From Candidatus Heimdallarchaeota archaeon LC_2 (GTDB taxonomy: Archaea > Asgardarchaeota > Heimdallarchaeia > Heimdallarchaeales > Kariarchaeaceae): a DNA stretch of 19,821 nucleotides. Under the pieces are notes generated by a model, which worked only from the letters and a program-made list of their open reading frames with translations, ran no database searches and was not told the DNA's origin. The stretch spans positions 1 to 19,821 of the forward strand of contig MDVR01000011.1 of NCBI GenBank assembly GCA_001940725.1. Direction: 5' to 3'. Position numbers and translations under genes: made by a program. Below, in pieces: positions 8,454-15,873 of this stretch (position 1 is the first letter of the stretch; each line of letters begins with the position of its first letter).

Positions 8454-8474
8454 TGTATATACAAATAATATCAT
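8454..8474 (-). repeat. Right terminal inverted repeat of the 519-bp element
   Basis: Read inward on the minus strand, it has the same ATGAT-TT-TTTGTATATACA pattern as the left end, with two mismatches. The inner half TGTATATACA is itself a palindrome. The ATG of the next gene (8473-8475) overlaps the outermost two bases. Confidence 0.6.
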
Positions 8475-8712
8475 GCCAGCTCGTGATGGGTATCAATATT
8501 TAAGTAAATACAATATTTACGGAATTGGTTTCATGGTAATTGTCATCTTTATTGTTGCTAATATGATGTCAATTGCTGTAAACCCTTCTGAAGAAAAATT
8601 ATTATTGTTATTAACCTTTATTATTTTATTTTCTTTAATCGTAATTGTATTTTTTTGGTACCAAAAAATATCTTTCTCAGAACAGAAAATCGAAGATTAC
8701 TCATTGAAATAA
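8473..8712 (+). CDS. Small two-helix membrane protein, function unknown
   Basis: A 79-residue protein with two membrane helices, about 17-35 (IGFMVIVIFIVANMMSIAV) and 43-63 (LLLLLTFIILFSLIVIVFFWY), and a short charged C-terminus. The start codon lies at the edge of the repeat element's right end, so the element supplies the upstream sequence and part of the ATG. The only TATA-like sequences are inside the element (ATATATTTAAAA near 8409-8420, or TGTATATACA at 8454). Insertion may have cut off an older N-terminus; alternatively, the gene is intact and merely borders the element. No family recognised. Confidence 0.6.
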   Translation: MPARDGYQYLSKYNIYGIGFMVIVIFIVANMMSIAVNPSEEKLLLLLTFIILFSLIVIVFFWYQKISFSEQKIEDYSLK

Positions 8713-8774
8713 TAATCGTGTTATAGAGATTCCAAACTAATAATTTACATATCATTTTTTTTTACCACTTATTT

Positions 8775-10058
8775 ATGCTAGATCCAAAAGTCCTCAGAGA
8801 TAACCCCGAGGATATAAAAGAGAATTTAAGCAAACGTCAAGATCCGAAGTTAATGGAATATGTCGATGATTATGTAAATGTGGATATCGAGTGGCGTGAT
8901 CTAAAAAAACAAAGTGAAACACTTAGAAAAACTAAAAATGAATTCTCAAAATCAATCAGAACAATGCAAGGTGACGATAAACAAGGTGCAATAAAACAAA
9001 TGCAGGGAACCAATACTGATCTAGATAATGTCGAACTTCATTTGAAACAAGCAGAAGAAAAGAGAAAATGGCTTCTTGATAGAATTCCAAATCTTCTTCA
9101 TAATACAGTTCCATATGGTGTAGATGACACTGCTAATCAAACACTAAGGACATGGGGTGAACTTCCGACATTCGATTTTGAACCAAAAGATCATCATGAG
9201 CTTTTGGAATTACTTGATATTGCAGAATTGGAAAGAGCTAGAAAAACATCCGGAGCTGGATTTTACTTTCTAAAAAATGAAGGAGCCATCTTAGAGTATG
9301 CACTTCTTAGATACGGAATGGAAGTAATAATGGAAAAAGGAATTTCCCTCCTTTCAACTCCTACAATGGTGAGGAAAGTAATGCTATACGGTACTGGTTT
9401 TTTACCACTTGGAGAAGAAGACATCTATAAAATTGAAGGCAAAGATTTAAATTTAATTGGAACATCGGAAGTAGCCCTTGGTGGTATGCATCAAGACGAA
9501 GTATTTCTCGAAAACGAATTACCAACTAGATATGCAGGAATTAGTAATTGCTTTAGAACAGAAGCTAGTGCCACTACTAAAGATGACAAAGGGATATTCA
9601 GAGTACATGAATTTAAAAAGGTCGAAATGTTTACTTTTACAAAACCTGAAGATTCATGGGATGAACAAGAAAGAATGCTTGAGATTGCAGAAGAAATATT
9701 CAAGGGATTAGAAATGCCATATCAAATTGTTAACATCTGTACAGGAGATATTGGAAGTGTAGCAGCTCGGAAATATGATATCGAGGTTTGGATGCCTGGT
9801 CAAAAAAGATATCGAGAAGTCGTCTCATGTTCCAATTGTACGGATTATCAATCTCGAAGGTTAAACATTAAATATCGTGCAAAAGAAGGTTCTAAACCAA
9901 TTGGTTTTGTTCATACCTTAAATTCAACTGCAATCACAACTACACGACCTATGGTTGCTATTCTTGAAAATTATCAGCAAAAAGATGGGACAGTCTTAAT
10001 TCCAAAAGTATTGCAAAAATACACTGGATTCAAAGAAATGAAACCTAAGAAGAAATAA
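8775..10058 (+). CDS. serS: Seryl-tRNA synthetase (common class II type)
   Basis: Charges tRNA-Ser with serine in the cytosol, through seryl-adenylate. The 427-residue length is typical of the common (not the rare methanogen) form. Residues about 30-110 form the charged antiparallel coiled coil that grips the tRNA long arm (LKKQSETLRKTKNEFSKSIR). The catalytic core follows: the serine-binding TSEVALGG region, motif 2 FRTEASA (Arg 261, Glu 263) with KVEMF, and motif 3 TTTRPMVAILENYQ (Arg 391). All are intact. The start is ATG 8775; a weak TATA-like ATTTACATAT lies about 28 bases upstream, so the message may be leaderless. Confidence 0.97.
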   Translation: MLDPKVLRDNPEDIKENLSKRQDPKLMEYVDDYVNVDIEWRDLKKQSETLRKTKNEFSKSIRTMQGDDKQGAIKQMQGTNTDLDNVELHLKQAEEKRKWLLDRIPNLLHNTVPYGVDDTANQTLRTWGELPTFDFEPKDHHELLELLDIAELERARKTSGAGFYFLKNEGAILEYALLRYGMEVIMEKGISLLSTPTMVRKVMLYGTGFLPLGEEDIYKIEGKDLNLIGTSEVALGGMHQDEVFLENELPTRYAGISNCFRTEASATTKDDKGIFRVHEFKKVEMFTFTKPEDSWDEQERMLEIAEEIFKGLEMPYQIVNICTGDIGSVAARKYDIEVWMPGQKRYREVVSCSNCTDYQSRRLNIKYRAKEGSKPIGFVHTLNSTAITTTRPMVAILENYQQKDGTVLIPKVLQKYTGFKEMKPKKK

Positions 10059-10104
10059 GAACCAAAACCATATATTAGTAATAACGATAGGTCAAGAGTT
10101 TATC

Positions 10105-10596
10105 TTATGGTTTGCTCAAATTCAGGATATCGATTAATTCGATCCCATGTTTTTCCATATTCCCATATTTACTTAATTGACCCTTAATTCCATTATTCAG
10201 AACTTCTTCAATAATATTTTCTTCATTAATTAGGAATGTATAACGACCTGAAAATTTGTACAATCCAGCAAATTTCTTTCTTGTCAGTTCATATGAATCA
10301 GAGATCCTTGCTTTTTTATCACTTACGAATATGAATTTAACACCATATTCGATTAGAAATTTTTCCTGTTTTTTCTCTGAATCAGTTGAAATTCCAAAAA
10401 TTTCTGCAACCCCAGCTTCTTTCAAATCATCATAACTTTCTTGAATTGAACAAACTTCCTTTGTACAAGTGGAAGTAAAAGCTCTTGGAAAGAAAAAAAC
10501 TATTTTTCTACCAGTTAGATTATGAAATTCTTGTTGATTTCCATTCTTGTCCTTATATGTAAAATTTGGAGCTTGATCTCCTTTTTTTAACGCCAT
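10105..10596 (-). CDS. bcp: Peroxiredoxin, Bcp/PrxQ type
   Basis: A thiol peroxidase that reduces hydrogen peroxide and organic hydroperoxides in the cytosol using thioredoxin-like donors. Residues 37-49 contain PRAFTSTCTKEVC: Cys 44 is the peroxidatic cysteine in the TxxC motif, and Cys 49, five residues later, is the resolving cysteine typical of the atypical two-cysteine Bcp group. SGRYTFLI supplies the conserved Arg. Length, 163 residues, is normal. The TATA-like TTAAAATATT lies about 28 bases upstream. The gene is divergent from the polytopic membrane protein. Its first 56 codons are repeated twice more in the tandem array (10429-12229), but this copy is complete. Confidence 0.93.
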   Translation of the reverse strand: MALKKGDQAPNFTYKDKNGNQQEFHNLTGRKIVFFFPRAFTSTCTKEVCSIQESYDDLKEAGVAEIFGISTDSEKKQEKFLIEYGVKFIFVSDKKARISDSYELTRKKFAGLYKFSGRYTFLINEENIIEEVLNNGIKGQLSKYGNMEKHGIELIDILNLSKP

Positions 10597-10846
10597 CAGT
10601 AAATCGAAAATTATTTTGAATATTTTAATTGTATTTACTAGAGTTCAATATCGAGTTATAAGAAATGAGCTATATTTCTAAATTCTTCGATTAAATACAA
10701 ATAATAATTAATTCGTTGATTAATCGCTTCTTCTCATTAAAAGAATATAGAATCCTTGTCCCCAATTTCTAAAACTTACAAAAAATCGAAATCAAACAGA
10801 TAACATATTTATTTCTTAGTATAATTTACAAATACGGAGAAAAAAA
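10597..10846. promoter_or_regulatory. Divergent promoter region, present three times
   Basis: Leftward, TTAAAATATT (10619-10630 region) is the TATA candidate for bcp. Rightward, CATATTTATT (about 10804-10813) is followed by GGAG at 10836-10839, seven bases before the ATG, so the membrane protein gene has a short leader with a Shine-Dalgarno, unlike most genes here. Identical copies lie at 11195-11444 and 11793-12042. Only the last drives the intact membrane protein gene, and only the first drives intact bcp. Confidence 0.55.
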
Positions 10847-11047
10847 ATGGCATCTGCAACACAATTACAAAAATTTACCGATTTCGATCGCCTATTTATC
10901 TGGAAGAACTTCATTATTACATTGTTGGGTAGTATCGCAGCCTTTTCGTTGACTTATTATTCGGAAACGATTGTGGATATGAAAGAATCTGGTCCACCTT
11001 TTGGTTTTTCCTTAAGTTTTAGTGTTATCATAACTTTCTTGAATTGA
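10847..11047 (+). pseudogene. Truncated N-terminal copy of the polytopic membrane protein (unit 1)
   Basis: The first 62 residues equal those of the full gene at 12043. The frame then crosses the repeat junction into antisense bcp sequence and ends after TFLN. It retains the start, the ribosome binding site and about one and a half membrane helices. If translated it would be a short hydrophobic peptide. Confidence 0.85.
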
Positions 11048-11194
11048 ACAAACTTCCTTTGTACAAGTGGAAGTAAAAGCTCTTGGAAAGAAAAAAACTA
11101 TTTTTCTACCAGTTAGATTATGAAATTCTTGTTGATTTCCATTCTTGTCCTTATATGTAAAATTTGGAGCTTGATCTCCTTTTTTTAACGCCAT
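11012..11194 (-). pseudogene. Truncated N-terminal copy of bcp (unit 2)
   Basis: The first 56 residues match the full peroxiredoxin, including Cys 44 and Cys 49. It then runs across the repeat junction and stops after NTKT. The fold cannot be complete, so activity is not expected. It has the same promoter sequence as the intact gene. Confidence 0.85.
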
Positions 11195-11444
11195 CAGTAA
11201 ATCGAAAATTATTTTGAATATTTTAATTGTATTTACTAGAGTTCAATATCGAGTTATAAGAAATGAGCTATATTTCTAAATTCTTCGATTAAATACAAAT
11301 AATAATTAATTCGTTGATTAATCGCTTCTTCTCATTAAAAGAATATAGAATCCTTGTCCCCAATTTCTAAAACTTACAAAAAATCGAAATCAAACAGATA
11401 ACATATTTATTTCTTAGTATAATTTACAAATACGGAGAAAAAAA

Positions 11445-11645
11445 ATGGCATCTGCAACACAATTACAAAAATTTACCGATTTCGATCGCCTATTTATCTG
11501 GAAGAACTTCATTATTACATTGTTGGGTAGTATCGCAGCCTTTTCGTTGACTTATTATTCGGAAACGATTGTGGATATGAAAGAATCTGGTCCACCTTTT
11601 GGTTTTTCCTTAAGTTTTAGTGTTATCATAACTTTCTTGAATTGA
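11445..11645 (+). pseudogene. Truncated N-terminal copy of the polytopic membrane protein (unit 2)
   Basis: Identical to the truncated copy at 10847, displaced by 598 bases, with the same TFLN ending created by the junction. Confidence 0.85.
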
Positions 11646-11792
11646 ACAAACTTCCTTTGTACAAGTGGAAGTAAAAGCTCTTGGAAAGAAAAAAACTATT
11701 TTTCTACCAGTTAGATTATGAAATTCTTGTTGATTTCCATTCTTGTCCTTATATGTAAAATTTGGAGCTTGATCTCCTTTTTTTAACGCCAT
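11610..11792 (-). pseudogene. Truncated N-terminal copy of bcp (unit 3)
   Basis: Identical to the truncated copy at 11012, displaced by 598 bases, with the same NTKT ending. Confidence 0.85.
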
Positions 11793-12042
11793 CAGTAAAT
11801 CGAAAATTATTTTGAATATTTTAATTGTATTTACTAGAGTTCAATATCGAGTTATAAGAAATGAGCTATATTTCTAAATTCTTCGATTAAATACAAATAA
11901 TAATTAATTCGTTGATTAATCGCTTCTTCTCATTAAAAGAATATAGAATCCTTGTCCCCAATTTCTAAAACTTACAAAAAATCGAAATCAAACAGATAAC
12001 ATATTTATTTCTTAGTATAATTTACAAATACGGAGAAAAAAA

Positions 12043-13173
12043 ATGGCATCTGCAACACAATTACAAAAATTTACCGATTTCGATCGCCTATTTATCTGGA
12101 AGAACTTCATTATTACATTGTTGGGTAGTATCGCAGCCTTTTCGTTGACTTATTATTCGGAAACGATTGTGGATATGAAAGAATCTGGTCCACCTTTTGG
12201 TTTTTCCTTAAGTTTTAGTGTTATCATAATTGTTGCAGTTTACACAAGGAACATCGCTTCGGCGGGTGTTGTGGGATTAGTTGCAGGAATAGGGGTAGTT
12301 TCACCAACTGGAGGTGAAGTAGAATGGGCTCTTGGATATATTGCTATATCTTTCTTATTTTCCTTGATATTAGCTCTACTTGCAGATAAGTTACTACTCG
12401 TAATGTCTTGGATTAAGTTTCATCTCCTAATTGCATTAACGTTTACAATCTTTTTATTGGGACTAAGTATAGTATCAGAAGCTGAAAAAGATGAATATAC
12501 ATCCAGAAGCATTGATATTGTTGGTAGCAATGATTATAACATCGGTAATGATTTACCAATTTTAGAAATAATAACTTTCAGTGTACTTATGCTTGTCATA
12601 TTAATAATATATCTAATTACTCGGAACCCATTAATTCTCGATAGTGCTAGTACATTCAAATATGAAGTGTTCGGAGCTTTATTTTTATTGTTTGGTCAAG
12701 CAATTTCGTTTATCATGCTTTTAGGATTTACAGAAACAATAAGTCAAACACGAATGGAAGAAATATCCCGAAAGCCTAATCACCTTGAATCAGTAGGAGA
12801 TATGTTTTCCCATAATGGTATAGGAAATTTCTATGCAGTGGTAATATCGGTAAATATGTTTGTACTGTTATCAATCGTTGTCGTTTTCACCGCAGTTGGA
12901 TTGTCATTATTAGCGATTGCTAAACATAAAGGAAATGTAGAAGGGATGAAAGGAGGATCTGATATTGCATTTTTAGCCGCACCTATTGGATTAATGCTCT
13001 TCCATCTTATCGGTTCCTTTTATTTACAGGATTTCCTTTATCCAGATGGCTTTTTTATTTCAGTAGAACTTTTAGTCATGTTCTCAACAATGATTTGGGC
13101 TGTATTATTCTATAGTCAGATTATTGCAAGAATTGTATTATATGCTCTTGATAATATTCTCCCACAACGCTAA
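12043..13173 (+). CDS. Polytopic membrane protein with about ten helices, function unknown
   Basis: A 376-residue integral membrane protein. A soluble N-terminus (ATQLQKFTDFDRLFIWKN) is followed by helices near residues 21-38, 52-67, 71-88, 96-114, 122-144, 174-193, 209-230, 264-295, 308-328 and 337-360. Charged loops lie near 145-170 and 231-262. No transporter or enzyme signature was recognised. GGAG, seven bases before the ATG, and a TATA box about 38 bases before it support this start. The next gene overlaps its 3' end and also encodes a membrane protein, so the two probably work together. Two truncated copies of its 5' end lie upstream in the tandem array. Confidence 0.85.
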   Translation: MASATQLQKFTDFDRLFIWKNFIITLLGSIAAFSLTYYSETIVDMKESGPPFGFSLSFSVIIIVAVYTRNIASAGVVGLVAGIGVVSPTGGEVEWALGYIAISFLFSLILALLADKLLLVMSWIKFHLLIALTFTIFLLGLSIVSEAEKDEYTSRSIDIVGSNDYNIGNDLPILEIITFSVLMLVILIIYLITRNPLILDSASTFKYEVFGALFLLFGQAISFIMLLGFTETISQTRMEEISRKPNHLESVGDMFSHNGIGNFYAVVISVNMFVLLSIVVVFTAVGLSLLAIAKHKGNVEGMKGGSDIAFLAAPIGLMLFHLIGSFYLQDFLYPDGFFISVELLVMFSTMIWAVLFYSQIIARIVLYALDNILPQR

Positions 13174-13684
13174 ACTGGATGGAAGTAACATTTTTAACAG
13201 ATATAATAATTTCATTTCTCGACAGAACTGGGACCATCTCAAGTTTATTCAGATATTAACTACTGTAATGGTATTTAATATCTTATTTTTCTTCTCTTGG
13301 ATTTTCATTTTATCATATAATGGATTAGTTTCTCAAGAATATTTAGAAACTTCAGTGACTTCGATCAGTAGAGGAATATTATGGGGAGGCATAACCGGAA
13401 TTGTTGTGGCATTTCTAATTTTATTGCCTAAATATATCAAAAAGGAATGGGATTTACATATAGTTGTTCCATATTTCTTGACCATCCATCTCGCATTATC
13501 TGTTATCTATATCATAGGTGGGTTAGTGATATTAAAACAAGAATTGCTATATAAATATGGATTAGGATTTGGATTCGTAATAGGAGGTTTAATTGGTATC
13601 ATTGCTTATATGGGAGAAGTTCACATTGAACACAGAAAAAAGGAAGATGAGGAGGATGTTGAATTACTTGAAGATAATATCTAA
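13142..13684 (+). CDS. Small polytopic membrane protein, partner of the preceding gene
   Basis: A 180-residue protein with about four helices: VMVFNILFFFSWIFILSY, a Gly-rich helix around GGITGIVVAFLILL, YFLTIHLALSVIYIIGGLVIL, and FGFVIGGLIGIIAYMG. The C-terminus is strongly charged (EHRKKEDEEDVELLED). The ATG at 13142 overlaps the previous gene by 32 bases; a TTG at 13124 or an internal ATG at 13268 are alternatives. I prefer 13142 because it keeps the amphipathic segment NNFISRQNWDHLKF, which resembles the N-terminal layout of the upstream protein. The overlap suggests translational coupling. Family not recognised. Confidence 0.7.
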   Translation: MLLIIFSHNAKLDGSNIFNRYNNFISRQNWDHLKFIQILTTVMVFNILFFFSWIFILSYNGLVSQEYLETSVTSISRGILWGGITGIVVAFLILLPKYIKKEWDLHIVVPYFLTIHLALSVIYIIGGLVILKQELLYKYGLGFGFVIGGLIGIIAYMGEVHIEHRKKEDEEDVELLEDNI

Positions 13685-13732
13685 ATTTTACCCATTTTTC
13701 TATTCCATTGGATTTTGTTCCTCTTGGTTAAC

Positions 13733-13742
13733 TTTTAAAAAT
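13733..13742 (+). promoter_or_regulatory. TATA box of the enoyl-CoA hydratase gene
   Basis: TTTTAAAAAT has its centre about 26 bases before the ATG at 13763. It is consistent with a leaderless, separate transcript. Confidence 0.45.
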
Positions 13743-13762
13743 ACAAAATCCATCGTCAAATT

Positions 13763-14602
13763 ATGGTCAGTCTAGAAAAAACACCTAATGCCACTTACAT
13801 AGATACTGATGATCTAAGTCTAGTTGAATTTAGAAAAGAAGGGAAATTAGGCATAATAGAGCTAACAAATAATCGTAAAATGAATACTTATTCTCATGCT
13901 TTTTTTCAACAAATGGACAAGGCAATTCTAGAAGCAAGGTATGATGATGAAGTTAAAGTTATTCTTGTAAGAAATCGAGTAGCGGGTGCATTTTCTGCTG
14001 GTGCTGAAATTGTATATCTTCAAGCTTGTACGTTAGGTACTAAGGGAAATTTCTGTCTTCATGGTAATGAAACGCTTACTAAGTTCGAGCAAACACCTAA
14101 AGTTATCGTAATGGCGTTAAATGGCCATGCAATAGGTGGAGGTCTAGAAATTGCCCTATCGGGAGATATTAGAATTATGTCAAGAAATCCCAATCCTGAT
14201 AAAAATTACCTCATTGGATTACCAGAAGCAACCTTAGGAGTGTTACCAGGAACAGGAGGTACTCAAAGGTTAGCTCGATTGGTAGGAAATTCAAGAGCAA
14301 TCGATATGATGATAATGGGTAAAAATCTTACTCCAGATGAAGCTGAAAAAATTGGATTAGTCAACTATGTTCATGATGCTGATGTTTTTGAAGATAAAGT
14401 AATGGAATATGTTAACCGGTTATTAGAAATGCCAGCTTTAACAATAGGTTTAATCAAACGAGCCGTGGTTTCTGGCACAGAGATGTCATTACATGAAGGA
14501 TTAACACTCGAGAGAGAATTGCAAAATCGTTTATTTGCTCACCCAAATGCAATGGAAGGCACATCAGCATTTCTTGAGAAACGAAAACCTGTTTGGAAAT
14601 AA
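13763..14602 (+). CDS. Enoyl-CoA hydratase/isomerase (crotonase) family protein
   Basis: A CoA-ester enzyme of the crotonase fold, 279 residues. Oxyanion-hole motifs are FSAGAE (77-82) and NGHAIGGGLEIALSGD (120-135). Both catalytic glutamates of true hydratases are present, Glu 129 and Glu 155 (LPEATLGVLPGTGGTQRL). The spacing between them is a few residues longer than usual because of an insert, NPNPDKNY. A hydratase acting in fatty-acid, branched amino acid or aromatic ring breakdown is the best guess, but substrate cannot be read from sequence. A PaaA-like oxygenase lies about 4 kb away; a shared pathway is only a possibility. Confidence 0.88.
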   Translation: MVSLEKTPNATYIDTDDLSLVEFRKEGKLGIIELTNNRKMNTYSHAFFQQMDKAILEARYDDEVKVILVRNRVAGAFSAGAEIVYLQACTLGTKGNFCLHGNETLTKFEQTPKVIVMALNGHAIGGGLEIALSGDIRIMSRNPNPDKNYLIGLPEATLGVLPGTGGTQRLARLVGNSRAIDMMIMGKNLTPDEAEKIGLVNYVHDADVFEDKVMEYVNRLLEMPALTIGLIKRAVVSGTEMSLHEGLTLERELQNRLFAHPNAMEGTSAFLEKRKPVWK

Positions 14603-14637
14603 TACATATTTCAATTTATCAGTTATCAGAATTATAA

Positions 14638-15771
14638 TTATTTAATCATTGCCAGTTCAAGAACTGTATCTCTAATTACTTGTCTAGAAATATCTAGTTC
14701 TTTAAGACTAAGCCGTTCATTAGTTTGGTGCAACAATTCTGTTGAACCTGGACCATATATTGCAAAAGACATATTTTTATTTCCTATAAATTCAGCAGCA
14801 TCTGTTGCATAAAACATTCCCCCTAGGGTTGGTTTAACTCCTGTATACTTTTCACTGTAATCGGCCAGTTTATCACCAAGTTCAGTGGTTGAGCTTATCA
14901 AAGCAGGTTTATTTATAGTATTGTTGTCTTTCAGTTCGTATCTGATCCCATCACTTGAGTTGTTCACTAGAATTTCTTTTAATCTTGAAAGAACTAGTTC
15001 ATTTTCAACTCCTGGAGTCATTCGATAGTCAATACTCATTTCAGCCATTTCAGGGACAACATTTGCAACTGTCCCTCCTTGTATAACACCAATGTTTAGA
15101 GTACTTTTGCCAAGTTCGGGAGTCGATACATCAGGTAGAATTCCATGCAATTTTGGCATCAATCTAGCAAGTGCTTCAATTGCATTATGACCTAAATCAG
15201 GTCTCGAGGCATGTGCTTGTTTCCCGTAAGCTAGCACATTACCAAAGATAATGCCTTTTTCCATAATTGCAACTCCTAAACTAGTCGGTTCGGCAATTAA
15301 GAGATGTTCCGCATTTTCCATAAGACCTTTTTTAACAAAATTATGAGCACCTAATAACCCAACTTCCTCATCTGCTGTGGCTGCTAGAATAACTTCATAC
15401 TGAAGGTCATCTTCATGTATGAGAAGCTCAACCATAACACCAGCAAGTGTACCAGTTCCACCCTTCATATCTACGCTGCCTCTTCCCCACAACTTTCCAT
15501 CAACAATTTTTCCTGAAAAGGGGTGATGGGTCCATATATCAGGATTACCTATAGGTACAGTATCCATGTGTCCTGAAATAATGATTTTCTTTGCATTTGA
15601 AGGTCCGATTCTCACCTCGACATTTGCTTTTGTTGGCTCATATTCATCAAGCTTGACAGAATACCCATTTTCAATTAAAAATTCTTGATATATTGATGCA
15701 ACTTCAATTGTTGATGTAGTTGAATCAGTTTGTACCATCTTTTGAACTAGATTTTGAACCTTGAGTCGCAT
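14638..15771 (-). CDS. M20 family metallopeptidase/deacylase (ArgE/DapE/ACY1-like)
   Basis: A zinc amidohydrolase that removes acyl groups from amino acids or cuts dipeptides. Metal and catalytic residues are all in place: GHMDTVP (His 68, Asp 70), GRGSVDMKGG (Asp 101), ADEEVG (general base Glu 135, Glu 136), AEPTS (Glu 161), and a C-terminal His 348 in LLHQTNER. The middle section, from about residue 175 to 285, is the dimerisation domain (GKQAHASRPDLGHNAIEAL). The 377-residue length is normal. With no amino-acid biosynthesis genes nearby, ArgE, DapE, LysK and acylase roles cannot be told apart. Convergent with the enoyl-CoA hydratase gene, 35 bases between them. Confidence 0.92.
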   Translation of the reverse strand: MRLKVQNLVQKMVQTDSTTSTIEVASIYQEFLIENGYSVKLDEYEPTKANVEVRIGPSNAKKIIISGHMDTVPIGNPDIWTHHPFSGKIVDGKLWGRGSVDMKGGTGTLAGVMVELLIHEDDLQYEVILAATADEEVGLLGAHNFVKKGLMENAEHLLIAEPTSLGVAIMEKGIIFGNVLAYGKQAHASRPDLGHNAIEALARLMPKLHGILPDVSTPELGKSTLNIGVIQGGTVANVVPEMAEMSIDYRMTPGVENELVLSRLKEILVNNSSDGIRYELKDNNTINKPALISSTTELGDKLADYSEKYTGVKPTLGGMFYATDAAEFIGNKNMSFAIYGPGSTELLHQTNERLSLKELDISRQVIRDTVLELAMIK

Positions 15772-15873
15772 TGATAACTAATTTGAATTAACTTGAATAA
15801 GATATAGATACTCAAACGTTTATTCTATTTAGTTTCTTGAATTGATTTAATGACGAATTCGGATTATATTATA

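Larger units (their letters stand above)
7956..8474 (-). mobile_element. 519-bp repeat element with terminal inverted repeats, copy 2 (transposase-like relic)
   Basis: The element is bounded by 21-base inverted repeats that match at 19 positions (7956-7976 and 8454-8474). Its interior is homologous, in reverse orientation, to bases 1-335. On the minus strand one frame stays open for 68 codons (8042-8248), including ERWYSVHGLKMVCQWLKITE and IEAEGCTVLIEQNLIEYA. A different frame upstream gives RRPEKLEKYRNVIMAVLPC. The protein is thus frameshifted, and after the stop it seems to resume as ERKYDGDIRFRVAERD in yet another register. It is too short and broken to act alone, so it resembles a MITE or a decayed insertion sequence that would need a transposase supplied elsewhere. 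No clear target-site duplication was seen. It explains the long gap between the neighbouring genes. Confidence 0.65.
10429..12229. repeat. 598-bp direct tandem repeat, three copies
   Basis: Units run 10429-11026, 11027-11624 and 11625-12222, plus a trailing seven bases. I see no difference between copies by eye. Each unit holds the first 56 codons of bcp (minus strand), the 250-bp divergent intergenic region, and the first 60-62 codons of the membrane protein (plus strand). ATCATAA stands at both ancestral borders (10429-10435 in bcp and 12223-12229 in the membrane protein gene) and at both junctions, which points to duplication through a seven-base microhomology. Only the outer genes, bcp at 10105 and the membrane protein at 12043, are intact. 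Confidence 0.95.

Noticed and set aside
10429..12229. CRISPR array
   Set aside because: The repeats are 598 bases long, directly adjacent and contain gene parts; there are no short repeats with unique spacers.
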